Origin: a virus
Length of the DNA stretch: 44,613 nt
Reading direction: 5' to 3' (one strand)
Virus record (IMG/VR): IMGVR_UViG_3300032288_006200
Span: 1 to 44,613 of that record
Shown piece after piece: positions 16,973-24,989 of the stretch (its first letter is position 1; every line of letters begins with the position of its first letter). A model generated the notes under the pieces. That model saw only the letters and a program-made list of their open reading frames with translations, searched no databases and was not told the origin of the DNA. The position numbers and the translations under genes are program-made.

Positions 16973-17965
16973 ATGAAACCAATTGGTCCAAATACAAACA
17001 GTTACGATAAGTCTTTGAATGATATAAAAGAAAAATCGTTTCAATGGCGTTCTGAGAATATTGATCCAGCGCCGGGTTTTACGAAGCAACCTCCGGACAA
17101 TCAGAATAATATTGGTCTGAATGTTCCAGATGACTGGCATACTGATATTTTTACGCAAAAGATAGGTCTTGGATCTGCTAACAATTGCGATCCGATGCAG
17201 ACTGGTGCTATTGTAAATGATTTGCAGACTCCTAATAGAAATACAATTTACAGGTATGCGAAATCTGTTCGTGCTTGTGACGAAGCTGTAATGGATTTGT
17301 TTAGGAATCTTGTAATCATTGATGAGGATGGAAAAGCTCATCCTGTGCCAATCATATGGGCAACACAGGAGAGAGCAGTTGCAGCAGTAGTTCAGGAAAA
17401 TGTACGCAAAGACGATACATTAGTTGTTGATAGAATTAAATTGCCCATGCTTGCTATAAGTAGTACAAACTTTACTGTTGATCTTGCGAGATATACATAC
17501 CACCAAGCTCTTAATTATCTAAATGATGCGAATGGCAAACCAACTTTTACAGCCTCAGAGAAATATGATAGAGATACTGTTTTTGGTGTTGCAAGAGGTA
17601 TACCTTTAAATATTGATTATACACTTTATGCATGGACAATGCAACTAGAAGATATGAATCAAATGTTAGAACAAATTGTAACTAAATTTAGCCCTGTTGC
17701 ATACATAAAAGTACGAGGGGTTTTGTGGGAAGTTGCTGTCAAATTATCGTCTATAGGCAACAATCTTCAAACTGAACCGGGTGATGCTGCTTTAAGAGTT
17801 ATTAAGTTCCAATTTGGTTTGACTGCTGAAACATATGTTGCACAGCCTATCAAGCGGGAAAAAGCGGTTCTTAAAACGAGAATTGACATTGTTAATTCTC
17901 TTGATGAGCAGCAAATAAGTGAGGTTTTACATCGACTAGAGGAAGCAGTTGAGGAATTGCAATGA
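16973..17965 (+). CDS. gp15: Proximal tail sheath stabilisation protein (gp15-like)
   Basis: The product is 330 aa. Segments line up in order with T4 gp15: HPVPIIWATQERAVAAV (T4: VPITYASKEH), VVDRIKLPMLAIS, PLNIDYTLYAWTMQLEDMNQ, a LEQIVTKFSPVAYIKV segment, and VIKFQFGLTAETYVAQPI near the end. In T4 a gp15 hexamer caps the sheath and tube and joins the tail to the neck. The C-terminal tail here is a charged coiled-coil-like helix (EQQISEVLHRLEEAVEELQ). A late promoter-like box and ribosome site lie upstream. The stop overlaps the start of the 78-aa gene. Confidence 0.85.
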   Translation: MKPIGPNTNSYDKSLNDIKEKSFQWRSENIDPAPGFTKQPPDNQNNIGLNVPDDWHTDIFTQKIGLGSANNCDPMQTGAIVNDLQTPNRNTIYRYAKSVRACDEAVMDLFRNLVIIDEDGKAHPVPIIWATQERAVAAVVQENVRKDDTLVVDRIKLPMLAISSTNFTVDLARYTYHQALNYLNDANGKPTFTASEKYDRDTVFGVARGIPLNIDYTLYAWTMQLEDMNQMLEQIVTKFSPVAYIKVRGVLWEVAVKLSSIGNNLQTEPGDAALRVIKFQFGLTAETYVAQPIKREKAVLKTRIDIVNSLDEQQISEVLHRLEEAVEELQ

Positions 17966-18198
17966 TTGAAATCAAAAACCTAAAAAAACACCCGGTACAG
18001 CTGGTAATTAAATCTAGACTTGCACCAGATAGCTTTACAGTTTTGAACATTCCGGGCATCGGTAAAGGAAAAAATATTTTTAATTTGGAAGAAGAGAGAT
18101 CAACTGAATATATAGATAGAGCAGTAAAAGCTGGTCTTATATCAACCAGACAACTAGTGAACAGATTAGGTACAGGAGACAAACATGGCAATACTTAA
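17962..18198 (+). CDS. Small conserved-position protein between gp15 and gp18
   Basis: The product is 78 aa. Its ATG overlaps the gp15 stop by four bases and its 3' end overlaps gp18 by 14 bases, so all three are translated as a unit. It contains a short beta-rich start (IEIKNLKKHPVQLVIKSR) and an LEEERSTEYIDRAVKAGLIS helix. No family is recognised. The tight packing between tail genes suggests a tail assembly accessory protein, by context only. Confidence 0.65.
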   Translation: MIEIKNLKKHPVQLVIKSRLAPDSFTVLNIPGIGKGKNIFNLEEERSTEYIDRAVKAGLISTRQLVNRLGTGDKHGNT

Positions 18199-20536
18199 GG
18201 GATTTCCTCCCTCCAATACGATCAGTCCTTCAGTCAGAATCACTGAAAAAGACTTGAGCTTTGTTGCGGCAGAGCCGAGCTTGAACCGCATTGGTTTAGT
18301 TGGTTTTGCGTCCAAAGGACCGGTAAACACACCCACAACAATTTCAACTTTGACTCAATTTGCCACAGTGTTTGGCAATCCTCATCCCGATGTCACAGAC
18401 TCTTACATGATTTATGCTGCACAACTTGCTTTGCTAGTAAGCAACGAAGTAGTGGTAGTTCGTGTTGCGGACCAAGAAATTGGTAGCCCAACCTATGCTG
18501 AAACAGCTTCTGTTGACATTCTGAAGGCTGGAGAAGTAATCGATGTTTTAGGTGATGGTGTAGTTTCTACTCCTTGGACACTGACCGATGACTTGTTCTT
18601 CAGATGGAAGCTAAATGGCGTACTTGCATCAAAGACATTGGTTCTCTTGGGTGGAACTACATTTGCCACAGCTACTGAAGTTGCAGAAGAACTAAACGCA
18701 CAGCTTAATCCATCAATCGATGGAATTGAGTTCTATGAATACGGTGGCAGCGTTGGTATTCGTACTGTATGGGCATATGGCCCATCTGCTTCCTTGGAGT
18801 ATGTAAGCGTCAAGGATATGTTGGTTGGCCCCGGAAGCCCAGTCTTCCTTGGCGAGGCTATGGAAGCTGGACAATTGATTGGAACCAACTCAAACTATCC
18901 TAGCACTTCATCTCCCGGTGATTTTGATTTTAGTGCTTTAACATCTTTGACACTACAAGTTGTCGTCAATGGAACCAATGTTCTAGCTATCGACAATGTT
19001 GTTCAAGTAGTTGACCTAGCATCCTTGCTCGTAGGTGGACCTTACACATCAACACAAATTGTTACAGCTATCAACAACTACATTACAGCAAGTCTGCCCG
19101 GTGGTTTTGAAGCCTTCGACTACTATGGATTCGTAGGATTAAGAACCCTAACATTTGGTCGTGATGCTAAGATTAGTGTAAAAGCAGAAAGCACCGCTGA
19201 TACACCTCTTGGACTAGACAACCTTGTTCATACAGGCGTTACTCCATCAGCAGCATCTGACGAAGTTGGCGCAGCAACAGCTGGTCTACTTACTGGTCCA
19301 ACAGCAGTAGATACAACTCCAACATTCACAATCACTGCTGACAGCCCCGGTATTGAGGGTAATTATACTAGTATTCTTTTGACTAACGACACAGAAGGAA
19401 ATACATTCAACATTCAGGTTTTCAGTGATGGTAATCCTGTAGAATCTTGGGGAAATCTAACTAAGGATCAAGCTTCACAGTATTATGTTGGAACATACCT
19501 TGATCTAGTAAGTGATTATATCAAGTGTGTTGACAACACCTCTGTTACCAACCCACCAAAAAACAGCCCAGCAACTGGTGATGCTTTAAGTGGTGGCACC
19601 GATGGCTTGCCAACTGATCCAGATGATCAAGACGCTTTGTTGATTGGCAATGTAAATGCCTTCACTGGCCTTTATGCTCTCTCTGAGCCAGAGCAAATTG
19701 ATATTGATCTAGTAGCAGTGCCCGGACACTCTTCAACATCAGTTGTTTTGGCTATGTTGAACCTCTGCCAAAACTATCGCCAAGACAGCCTAGCGATTGT
19801 TGATCCTCCATTTGGATTGACACCACAGGAAATTGTGGATTGGCAAAATGGTGTTCATCCACTCAATACAACCAGATTCGATTCTGACTTCGGTGCTTTG
19901 TACTGGCCTTGGGTTAAAGTTCGTGACACATACAACAATCTAGATGTATGGGTTCCACCTAGCGGTGCAGTTCTCGCAACAATCTGCCGAAGTGACAACT
20001 TGTCATTCCCATGGTTTGCTCCTGCTGGCGTGACTAGAGGTGTTGTCCCCGGTATCACAGATGTTTATACACAGCCTACACTAACCGAAAGAGATTTGAT
20101 GTATGGCAACCGCAATGCTATCAACCCGATTATTGTCTATCCTGACATTGATGGGTTCCTAGTTTGGGGTCAAAAGACTCTACAACGCAGGCCAACTGCT
20201 TTGGATAGAGTGAATGTTAGAAGGTTGATGTTTTATCTTGAGAAGAACATCAGATCTCAATCTAGAGCTTTGTTGTTCGAGCCACACACTGCGTCCTTAA
20301 GGTCTCGATTTGTTGACTTGGCCAATGGTATTTTACAAAATGTCAAGACAAATCAGGGAGTTTATGATTATGTGATCAAATGTGACGAGGAAATTAATAC
20401 ACCTGATGTCATCGACAGAAACGAAATGAGAGCTAGAATTGGTGTACAACCTGTTAAGGCAGCAGAATTCATATTCATCGAGTTCTCTCTGCACAGGACT
20501 GGCACCTTCAATGAAAATACAGAGGTAGTAGTCTAA
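18185..20536 (+). CDS. gp18: Contractile tail sheath protein (gp18-like)
   Basis: The product is 783 aa, with AGGAG before ATG 18185. The N-terminus (SPSVRITEKDLSF, then IGLVGFASKGPVNTPT) and the C-terminal half (DLVAVPGHSS, LAIVDPPFGLTP, an ALDRVNVRRLMFYLEKNIR segment, FEPHTASLRSRF) are typical of contractile sheath proteins. The C-terminal core is the conserved part that contracts. T4 gp18 is 659 aa. The extra length lies in the middle (about residues 120-360), where two related segments of about 75-100 residues each end in GIRTV- or GLRTL-type motifs, suggesting a duplicated surface domain. gp19 follows after 22 bases. Confidence 0.93.
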   Translation: MAILKGFPPSNTISPSVRITEKDLSFVAAEPSLNRIGLVGFASKGPVNTPTTISTLTQFATVFGNPHPDVTDSYMIYAAQLALLVSNEVVVVRVADQEIGSPTYAETASVDILKAGEVIDVLGDGVVSTPWTLTDDLFFRWKLNGVLASKTLVLLGGTTFATATEVAEELNAQLNPSIDGIEFYEYGGSVGIRTVWAYGPSASLEYVSVKDMLVGPGSPVFLGEAMEAGQLIGTNSNYPSTSSPGDFDFSALTSLTLQVVVNGTNVLAIDNVVQVVDLASLLVGGPYTSTQIVTAINNYITASLPGGFEAFDYYGFVGLRTLTFGRDAKISVKAESTADTPLGLDNLVHTGVTPSAASDEVGAATAGLLTGPTAVDTTPTFTITADSPGIEGNYTSILLTNDTEGNTFNIQVFSDGNPVESWGNLTKDQASQYYVGTYLDLVSDYIKCVDNTSVTNPPKNSPATGDALSGGTDGLPTDPDDQDALLIGNVNAFTGLYALSEPEQIDIDLVAVPGHSSTSVVLAMLNLCQNYRQDSLAIVDPPFGLTPQEIVDWQNGVHPLNTTRFDSDFGALYWPWVKVRDTYNNLDVWVPPSGAVLATICRSDNLSFPWFAPAGVTRGVVPGITDVYTQPTLTERDLMYGNRNAINPIIVYPDIDGFLVWGQKTLQRRPTALDRVNVRRLMFYLEKNIRSQSRALLFEPHTASLRSRFVDLANGILQNVKTNQGVYDYVIKCDEEINTPDVIDRNEMRARIGVQPVKAAEFIFIEFSLHRTGTFNENTEVVV

Positions 20537-20558
20537 TACAGAAAAGGAGACTAGCAAT

Positions 20559-21209
20559 ATGGGCTATAATATGGGTATCGGCAAGTTAGCCGAAAGAAAT
20601 GTTACCTTCAAGAGAAAGTTTAGATGGGTCTTCAGGGTTGAAGGGATCAATGGCAATCCATCTGCCGTAATTCCAGAACATTATGTCAAAACAACCAAGA
20701 GACCAAGCATTGATATGGGTGAATTGAAGGTTTTTCACCTTCATGGTGAAATGCCTATGCCCGGAAAGCTTGTTTTCAATGACTTCGATGTAACATACTT
20801 CGACATTATTGATAACGAGGACTCCATGTTGCAGTTGTACAACTGGATTGGTGGAGTTTATGACTTCCTGTCTCCAACTGGCACATCTGCCAATCCAAGA
20901 GCCGGATCGTTTGCTACAGGTCCGGGTGGCTATTCTGCTACTGCTAAACTCGGCATGCTTGATGGTTGCGGTAATGGTCTAGAGCAATGGACTATGTACA
21001 TGTGCTGGCCATCTAAGGCCGATTTTGGCGACCTTGATTACAACTCCTCCGACGAGTGTAATATCAGTGTTACATGTAAATATCAATTTGCAAAAAGAGT
21101 GAACCTTGCAGGCAATCAGCCAAACTTCACCTGTGCAAGCAATCCAAGGGCTACAGCTGGATCTGGCTTTGCCTTCCCATTCGTTGGCGCTCCCGGTGGT
21201 CCTACATAA
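20559..21209 (+). CDS. gp19: Tail tube protein (gp19-like), copy 1
   Basis: The product is 216 aa with a strong AAAAGGAGA ribosome site. It has the tube signature KFRWVFRVEGI near the N-terminus, a central PGKLVFNDFDVTY-type strand pair, LYNWIGGVYDF, and LGMLDGCGNGLEQWTMYMCWP, followed by an ECNISVTCKYQFAKRV strand. T4 gp19 is 163 aa. The tube forms the inner channel for DNA inside the sheath. It follows gp18 as in T4 and is closed by a strong terminator at 21235. Confidence 0.88.
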   Translation: MGYNMGIGKLAERNVTFKRKFRWVFRVEGINGNPSAVIPEHYVKTTKRPSIDMGELKVFHLHGEMPMPGKLVFNDFDVTYFDIIDNEDSMLQLYNWIGGVYDFLSPTGTSANPRAGSFATGPGGYSATAKLGMLDGCGNGLEQWTMYMCWPSKADFGDLDYNSSDECNISVTCKYQFAKRVNLAGNQPNFTCASNPRATAGSGFAFPFVGAPGGPT

Positions 21210-21234
21210 GACTGATAATGTTAAAAAATACATT

Positions 21235-21268
21235 AAAGGTGCTAGAATAAAACTAGCACCTTTTTTTT
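21235..21268 (+). terminator. Rho-independent terminator after gp19
   Basis: A perfect 11-bp stem (AAAGGTGCTAG / CTAGCACCTTT) with the loop AATAAAA runs into eight T residues. It ends the gp15-gp18-gp19 transcript just before the promoter of the second tube gene. The A-rich flank may also give some function on the minus strand. Confidence 0.9.
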
Positions 21269-21275
21269 ATAAATT
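21268..21275 (+). promoter_or_regulatory. Late promoter-like box TATAAATT before second tube gene
   Basis: This seven-of-eight match to the T4 late box begins at the end of the terminator T-run. Predicted start is near 21281. It is followed by TTGAGG and the ATG at 21299. Confidence 0.5.
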
Positions 21276-21298
21276 ATAATAGATATATTGAGGTTTAT

Positions 21299-21859
21299 AT
21301 GGCACAAAACATGGGAATATCTTGGGCGTTCAACAAAGTTTTCAAAAGAAAATTTCGTTGGTTGTTTTTTATTCCCGGTGTTGTAGATGATGGAATTAAG
21401 GCACTGCCTCCACTTTCTGGATCTCGTCCATCTATAAAATTCGAACAAGTAAGTATTCAGCATCTAACTGAAACTATATATTTTCCGGGTAGGCCAAGCT
21501 ATGATCCTATTACATTAAGCTTATATGATGTGCAGACATATAGTCCTGTTTGGGATTGGATTTTATTGTTGTATGATCCTTACAACGGCACTTATAAGCG
21601 ATCAACCACACAAGGTGGCTTAGATTACAGCACCTACAAAACTAATTGCTATTTGTCTTTATACGATGGTTGCGGAGAGGAAATAGAGAGATGGTATTTT
21701 GAAGCTGCTTGGTGTGAGAGTGCAAATTTTGGCCCTTTAAACATGAATGAAACAGATTCATGTATGGTTGATATTACTCTGCGTTTTGATCGTGCATATC
21801 GAATGCAGTCACAATCAAGTTTTGACACAGCTACAGTTGGTGGTCCGGGTTCAATCTAA
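21299..21859 (+). CDS. Tail tube protein paralogue, copy 2
   Basis: The product is 186 aa. It shares with copy 1 the MGI...FKRKFRWLFFIPG start, a PGRPSYDPITLSLYDV strand pair, a WDWILLLYDPYNG segment in place of LYNWIGGVYDF, SLYDGCGEEIERWYFEAAW in place of LDGCGNGLEQWTMYMCW, and SCMVDITLRFDRAYRM. It has its own promoter box and lies behind a terminator, so its dose can differ from copy 1. A paralogue of this kind may form the tube's first or last ring, or act in baseplate-tube joining as gp48/gp54 do in T4. That role is inference. Its 3' end overlaps the convergent 78-aa gene by nine bases. Confidence 0.8.
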   Translation: MAQNMGISWAFNKVFKRKFRWLFFIPGVVDDGIKALPPLSGSRPSIKFEQVSIQHLTETIYFPGRPSYDPITLSLYDVQTYSPVWDWILLLYDPYNGTYKRSTTQGGLDYSTYKTNCYLSLYDGCGEEIERWYFEAAWCESANFGPLNMNETDSCMVDITLRFDRAYRMQSQSSFDTATVGGPGSI

Positions 21860-22087
21860 GAATTGGTCAGCCTTGATAGTATCCCTACATTTTTGTAAAA
21901 AGTCTTCCAGTTCTTTTGGCTTCATGCCGAGTATTCTGCAAGCACCGCTTTTATTCAATCTTCCCTTTTTAGTATAAACTTTATTTTCATTCATCAACAG
22001 AGCTTCTATCTTTTCTTTGAAACCATTATTTTCGAGGATTTGCAGTATCTCTTGTTTTTCTAAAACTTCTAAAAAATTCTTGGCCAT
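21851..22087 (-). CDS. Small helix-turn-helix-like protein downstream of gp55
   Basis: The product is 78 aa. It is helical, with a basic segment YTKKGRLNKSGACRILGMK followed by PKELEDFLQKCRD, which looks like a helix-turn-helix. It lies 73 bases downstream of gp55 on the same strand, so the two are probably co-transcribed. The start ATG 22087 lacks its own ribosome site, but a GGAAAG plus a three-codon mini-ORF (ATG CTG TCG TAA) sits just upstream. The C-terminus ends ADQFLD. A role in late transcription, as a gp33-like co-activator, is possible from context only; sequence similarity to T4 gp33 is not visible. Confidence 0.6.
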   Translation of the reverse strand: MAKNFLEVLEKQEILQILENNGFKEKIEALLMNENKVYTKKGRLNKSGACRILGMKPKELEDFLQKCRDTIKADQFLD

Positions 22088-22160
22088 ATATTTACGACAG
22101 CATTATGCAGTCTTTCCTTTCTAATTTATATTTAAATTATAATTAAATAATAATAGAAGT

Positions 22161-22697
22161 CTATCGTCTGTCTCCATATTTGTCAAAATTTTTGCTATGT
22201 AACTTATCTTTTCTTTTATTCATAGAATCCAATCCTAGTTTTATTTGTATTAAATCGTTGTATCTCTTTTTGAGTTCTTGATAATTTCTTGCACTTCTCC
22301 ATAGTTGTCGGAAATGGTTAAGGATACATGTCGTCATATAATTGAAAGCTTTTCCTTTTGCAGGATCAAACTTTTCTGCTCTTTCAAAGCATATTAAAAC
22401 ACCTTCTTGCACAGCATCATCCTCGTCTATATGGCTAAATTTGGCATATCTTACGATGTTTGAACTTAGCGTGTAGAATGCGCTTGCAAGTATTTTTTGT
22501 GCTTCTGAATACTCTGCTTCTGCCTGTAGTATTTCTTCAGGGTTAACATTCAAAGGATTTTTAAGGTTCTTTGCTTGTTGTCTTTGAATCCTTGCATCAT
22601 TTTGTAAAAGCGCCAGTCTTTGCTTTGCTCTTTGGGCTTTTTGATACTTAATTATAATTATCTCAAATGATTTGTTGTTTAGATATTCTGTTGACAT
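22161..22697 (-). CDS. gp55: Late transcription sigma factor (gp55-like)
   Basis: The product is 178 aa with AAGGAG before ATG 22697. The core region (IDEDDAVQEGVLICFERAEK, FDPAKGKAFNYMTTCILNHF, RQLWRSARNYQELKKRY) matches the sigma region-2-like pattern of T4 gp55 (DGIEAS..., [21 protein letters not shown]). gp55 binds host RNA polymerase core and reads TATAAATA late boxes, several of which are present in this window. T4 gp55 is 185 aa and ends in a sliding-clamp-binding SLDFL motif. Here the C-terminus (LHSKNFDKYGDRR) shows no such motif. The N-terminal third is an extra helical region. Confidence 0.8.
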   Translation of the reverse strand: MSTEYLNNKSFEIIIIKYQKAQRAKQRLALLQNDARIQRQQAKNLKNPLNVNPEEILQAEAEYSEAQKILASAFYTLSSNIVRYAKFSHIDEDDAVQEGVLICFERAEKFDPAKGKAFNYMTTCILNHFRQLWRSARNYQELKKRYNDLIQIKLGLDSMNKRKDKLHSKNFDKYGDRR

Positions 22698-22718
22698 TAT
22701 TCTCCTTAGGTAATATAA

Positions 22719-22889
22719 ATGAAAAAGATTATTGAAATTTTTTACGAATATTTAGCAAATCCACAAAAAAAACACAACCTTATGCATATTATAGAGATTT
22801 GTAAAAAGCAAAATATATTAGAGAAACAAGCGAATATTTTACAATTAATAATCAAGGATCAAAAAGATGATAGCACTGTTAATAGATGA
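22719..22889 (+). CDS. Small helical ORF, unknown
   Basis: The product is 56 aa (MKKIIEIFYEYLANPQKK start, NILEKQANILQLIIKDQKDD near the end). It begins 22 bases from the divergent gp55 start, with TATAAATG overlapping its own ATG. It has no clear ribosome site. It overlaps the start of the next gene by 23 bases in another frame, and would couple the two. The even hydrophobic spacing looks like real protein, but the call rests on composition and position only. Confidence 0.45.
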   Translation: MKKIIEIFYEYLANPQKKHNLMHIIEICKKQNILEKQANILQLIIKDQKDDSTVNR

Positions 22890-23673
22890 AATAGGCAACT
22901 CAATATCTCTTGATTATTACAAGCAATACTCAGGCAGAATATTTACAACAAACAAAGATATCAACTTTTTTGATAAAAAAATACTTGGAAACCAAGTATT
23001 GCTTGATCAATTTCTTGCTTCTCAAAGAATCGATGGATTATTGCTTTTAAAAGAACATGAAAAAATTAAATTGTTTGATGTGTCTAACTTCAAAACTAAA
23101 TCGCCTTTAGTTTGTGTTTCGAATAAAAAATGGATACTTAAACAAAAAAGGCTTTATACAAAAAGAACAAATTTATTTTTCGATGAATGTCAATCTATTC
23201 TTTTAGTTGATGAAAAAACTCAACTGAAACAACCATTTATTGATGGAAATTTAATTTCTTTGATAAAAGTTTATCAAGATAAAAATTACAAGCAATTTGT
23301 TATTGATAGTGAAAAGTGGCTTTTCGACAATCAGAACAAAATATACGAACAGATTATGGTGCGTTATTATGCAGGTATGGTGTATTACTTCAAATTAAAC
23401 AATATAAACAAAGCTTTAGAACATTTGGGCATCGCAATTTTATTTTGTCCGCAAATGCCAGAATTGTGGTGTGTTTGGGGAGATATACTTGTGGATTCTA
23501 AGCAATATGAAAAGGCTCTAGAAATATTTAGAAATGCAGATCATGTGAAAAAACACAGAAATATTTTTGACAATTATCCTTTATGGTTAGATAGAAATGA
23601 GTCATATGCAGAAAGCATGATTGTTAAACTTAAAAAGATTGTACAAACAATACAGATAGTCACAACAGTTTAA
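22867..23673 (+). CDS. TPR-like repeat protein, unknown
   Basis: The product is 268 aa with AAGGA nine bases before ATG 22867. The first half (about residues 1-130) is beta-rich without recognised motif. The second half has tetratricopeptide-like helices: MVRYYAGMVYYFKLNNINKA, LEHLGIAILFCPQMPELWCV, WGDILVDSKQYEKALEIFRN. TPRs mediate protein contacts. It stands alone on the plus strand between two minus-strand groups and meets the 23670-24053 gene tail-to-tail with a four-base overlap. Function is unknown. Confidence 0.65.
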   Translation: MIALLIDEIGNSISLDYYKQYSGRIFTTNKDINFFDKKILGNQVLLDQFLASQRIDGLLLLKEHEKIKLFDVSNFKTKSPLVCVSNKKWILKQKRLYTKRTNLFFDECQSILLVDEKTQLKQPFIDGNLISLIKVYQDKNYKQFVIDSEKWLFDNQNKIYEQIMVRYYAGMVYYFKLNNINKALEHLGIAILFCPQMPELWCVWGDILVDSKQYEKALEIFRNADHVKKHRNIFDNYPLWLDRNESYAESMIVKLKKIVQTIQIVTTV

Positions 23674-24053
23674 AAAACATATTCAAGTTCATTTACAATA
23701 ACAGTAACTTGGTCTTCATACCTGCTAATTGCAATTTGCTTTCTGCCTGCTGGTAATCTTTTGAGCCTTCCCTCTAGCTCTCCTATACTACAGTTTATAA
23801 TGGTCCAATTGTTTCTTGATAATTTGTCTACTTTTTCATCCATACTTTTATATGCTTTATCAGGAAAGTATTCTTTCAATGCATCTTTTGCTTCTTTCAA
23901 TACCTTTTCGTAAATTGGGAAGTTACATGTACAGCTTGGATTGGCAAGAAACTTCTGCACATCTTTAGTGAGTGTTTCTGGCAGCTTGTCACGAAACTTA
24001 GCGTCTCTCAAAGCTGTTTTGACATCAAGTAGAGAAATTTCATTATTTTTCAT
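23670..24053 (-). CDS. Hypothetical protein with C-terminal INCS/ARYEDQ-type domain
   Basis: The product is 127 aa with AAAAGGA before ATG 24053. It has a helical N-terminal part with a CTC pair (SCTCNFPIYEKVLKEAKDAL) and a C-terminal mixed alpha/beta part (NWTIINCSIGELEGRLKRLP, then AGRKQIAISRYEDQVTVIVN). The C-terminal pattern is one I associate with conserved hypothetical proteins of T4-like phages of aquatic bacteria; no function is known to me. It overlaps the next gene (24043-24273), so translation is coupled. Confidence 0.65.
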   Translation of the reverse strand: MKNNEISLLDVKTALRDAKFRDKLPETLTKDVQKFLANPSCTCNFPIYEKVLKEAKDALKEYFPDKAYKSMDEKVDKLSRNNWTIINCSIGELEGRLKRLPAGRKQIAISRYEDQVTVIVNELEYVF

Positions 24054-24273
24054 TTTTTATCCTTTTCAAAATATAACCACATTCTTTGCATTTGAAAAAA
24101 GGATTTCTCTCTATGTAAACAGGCTTGGTTTTTTTGTCTTTATTGTCATGATCTATATGTGGCGGCTTTTTTTGGACATATGATTTCTCTATTGTAATGA
24201 GATCATCTTCTGACTTGTAGAAATATTTTTTACTACATCGTTCACACCAGTATGTTTTTAGTTTTTCACTCAT
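24043..24273 (-). CDS. Small zinc-ribbon-like protein
   Basis: The product is 76 aa. A WCERC pair near residue 10 and a CKECG pair near residue 63 form a likely four-cysteine zinc site around a charged Lys/Asp-rich middle. Its ATG at 24273 lies inside the end of the upstream membrane-protein gene and its own end overlaps the next start. Function is unknown; nucleic-acid or protein binding is possible. Confidence 0.6.
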   Translation of the reverse strand: MSEKLKTYWCERCSKKYFYKSEDDLITIEKSYVQKKPPHIDHDNKDKKTKPVYIERNPFFKCKECGYILKRIKNEK

Positions 24274-24592
24274 GTGTCTTTATTGTTGTGTTTGCTTCAA
24301 GGTACATCAAAAACATCGCCCAAAAATAACTGAGTGCGGATGATGAGCATCCAACAGCAAAAATTCTTCCAACATCCAGTACAGCCAGCTTCTCAGGAAA
24401 ATAAAAAATCATGCCCATAAAAATGCCACACCAAAAACCACTACATTGGTAGCAGTTCAGCATTTTCATCAAAAAAGAAGGCGTAATTTTTTCTATCAAT
24501 TTTTTTGCCGCATTAGATATTTCACTTTCAACGACAATTTGTGTCATTCCAATTGATCCTGTAATGCACAAAAGCAATTGAGCTATTTCCAT
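24266..24592 (-). CDS. Small membrane protein with CxxCSGFWCG motif
   Basis: The product is 108 aa with GAGGTAA before ATG 24592. It has two or three hydrophobic segments: about residues 3-20, 52-68 and 78-98. The motif CYQCSGFWCG near residues 47-56 is the hallmark of DUF1360-like small membrane proteins found in phages and bacteria. Function is unknown. Being inner-membrane-located, it may take part in host takeover or exclusion. It overlaps both neighbours by eight to ten bases. Confidence 0.7.
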   Translation of the reverse strand: MEIAQLLLCITGSIGMTQIVVESEISNAAKKLIEKITPSFLMKMLNCYQCSGFWCGIFMGMIFYFPEKLAVLDVGRIFAVGCSSSALSYFWAMFLMYLEANTTIKTHE

Positions 24593-24951
24593 AAAGTTAC
24601 CTCGATATTTTCTTTTTTTCTATATAAACAAAAATCTATACAATTAAAGTCTTCAGGTAAATCAAATTCAAGTGAGTCAACGACAGATGATATATTTTCA
24701 ATAGGCTTTTGAACTGTGTCTGATAATAATACCTTGACACCTAAAATATTTGATATAATTTCTAAATCATTCTTATCTAAATAATTTAAAAATGTAATAA
24801 CTATATTATTTTTTATATATCTTAGCTGTGGTACCGTACTGGCCATCAGCCATGTATCAAAAATATTTTTGTATTTTTGCAATTGTTCAATAATTGTTTT
24901 ATTATGAAAAACAATTTGTTCTACATTTTTATAGTCTAAAGTAATAGACAT
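24583..24951 (-). CDS. Hypothetical protein
   Basis: The product is 122 aa with ATG at 24951. No family is recognised. It contains amphipathic helices (VEQIVFHNKTIIEQLQKYK), a hydrophobic middle and an acidic C-terminal half. A TATAAT box lies only five bases before the ATG on this strand, so any transcript from it would have almost no leader. It is the first gene of a four-gene minus-strand run with overlapping ends, reaching 23670. Confidence 0.55.
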   Translation of the reverse strand: MSITLDYKNVEQIVFHNKTIIEQLQKYKNIFDTWLMASTVPQLRYIKNNIVITFLNYLDKNDLEIISNILGVKVLLSDTVQKPIENISSVVDSLEFDLPEDFNCIDFCLYRKKENIEVTLWK

Positions 24952-24989
24952 AAACTATTATAGTTTTAGAATAACAAATAGGAGATAAG

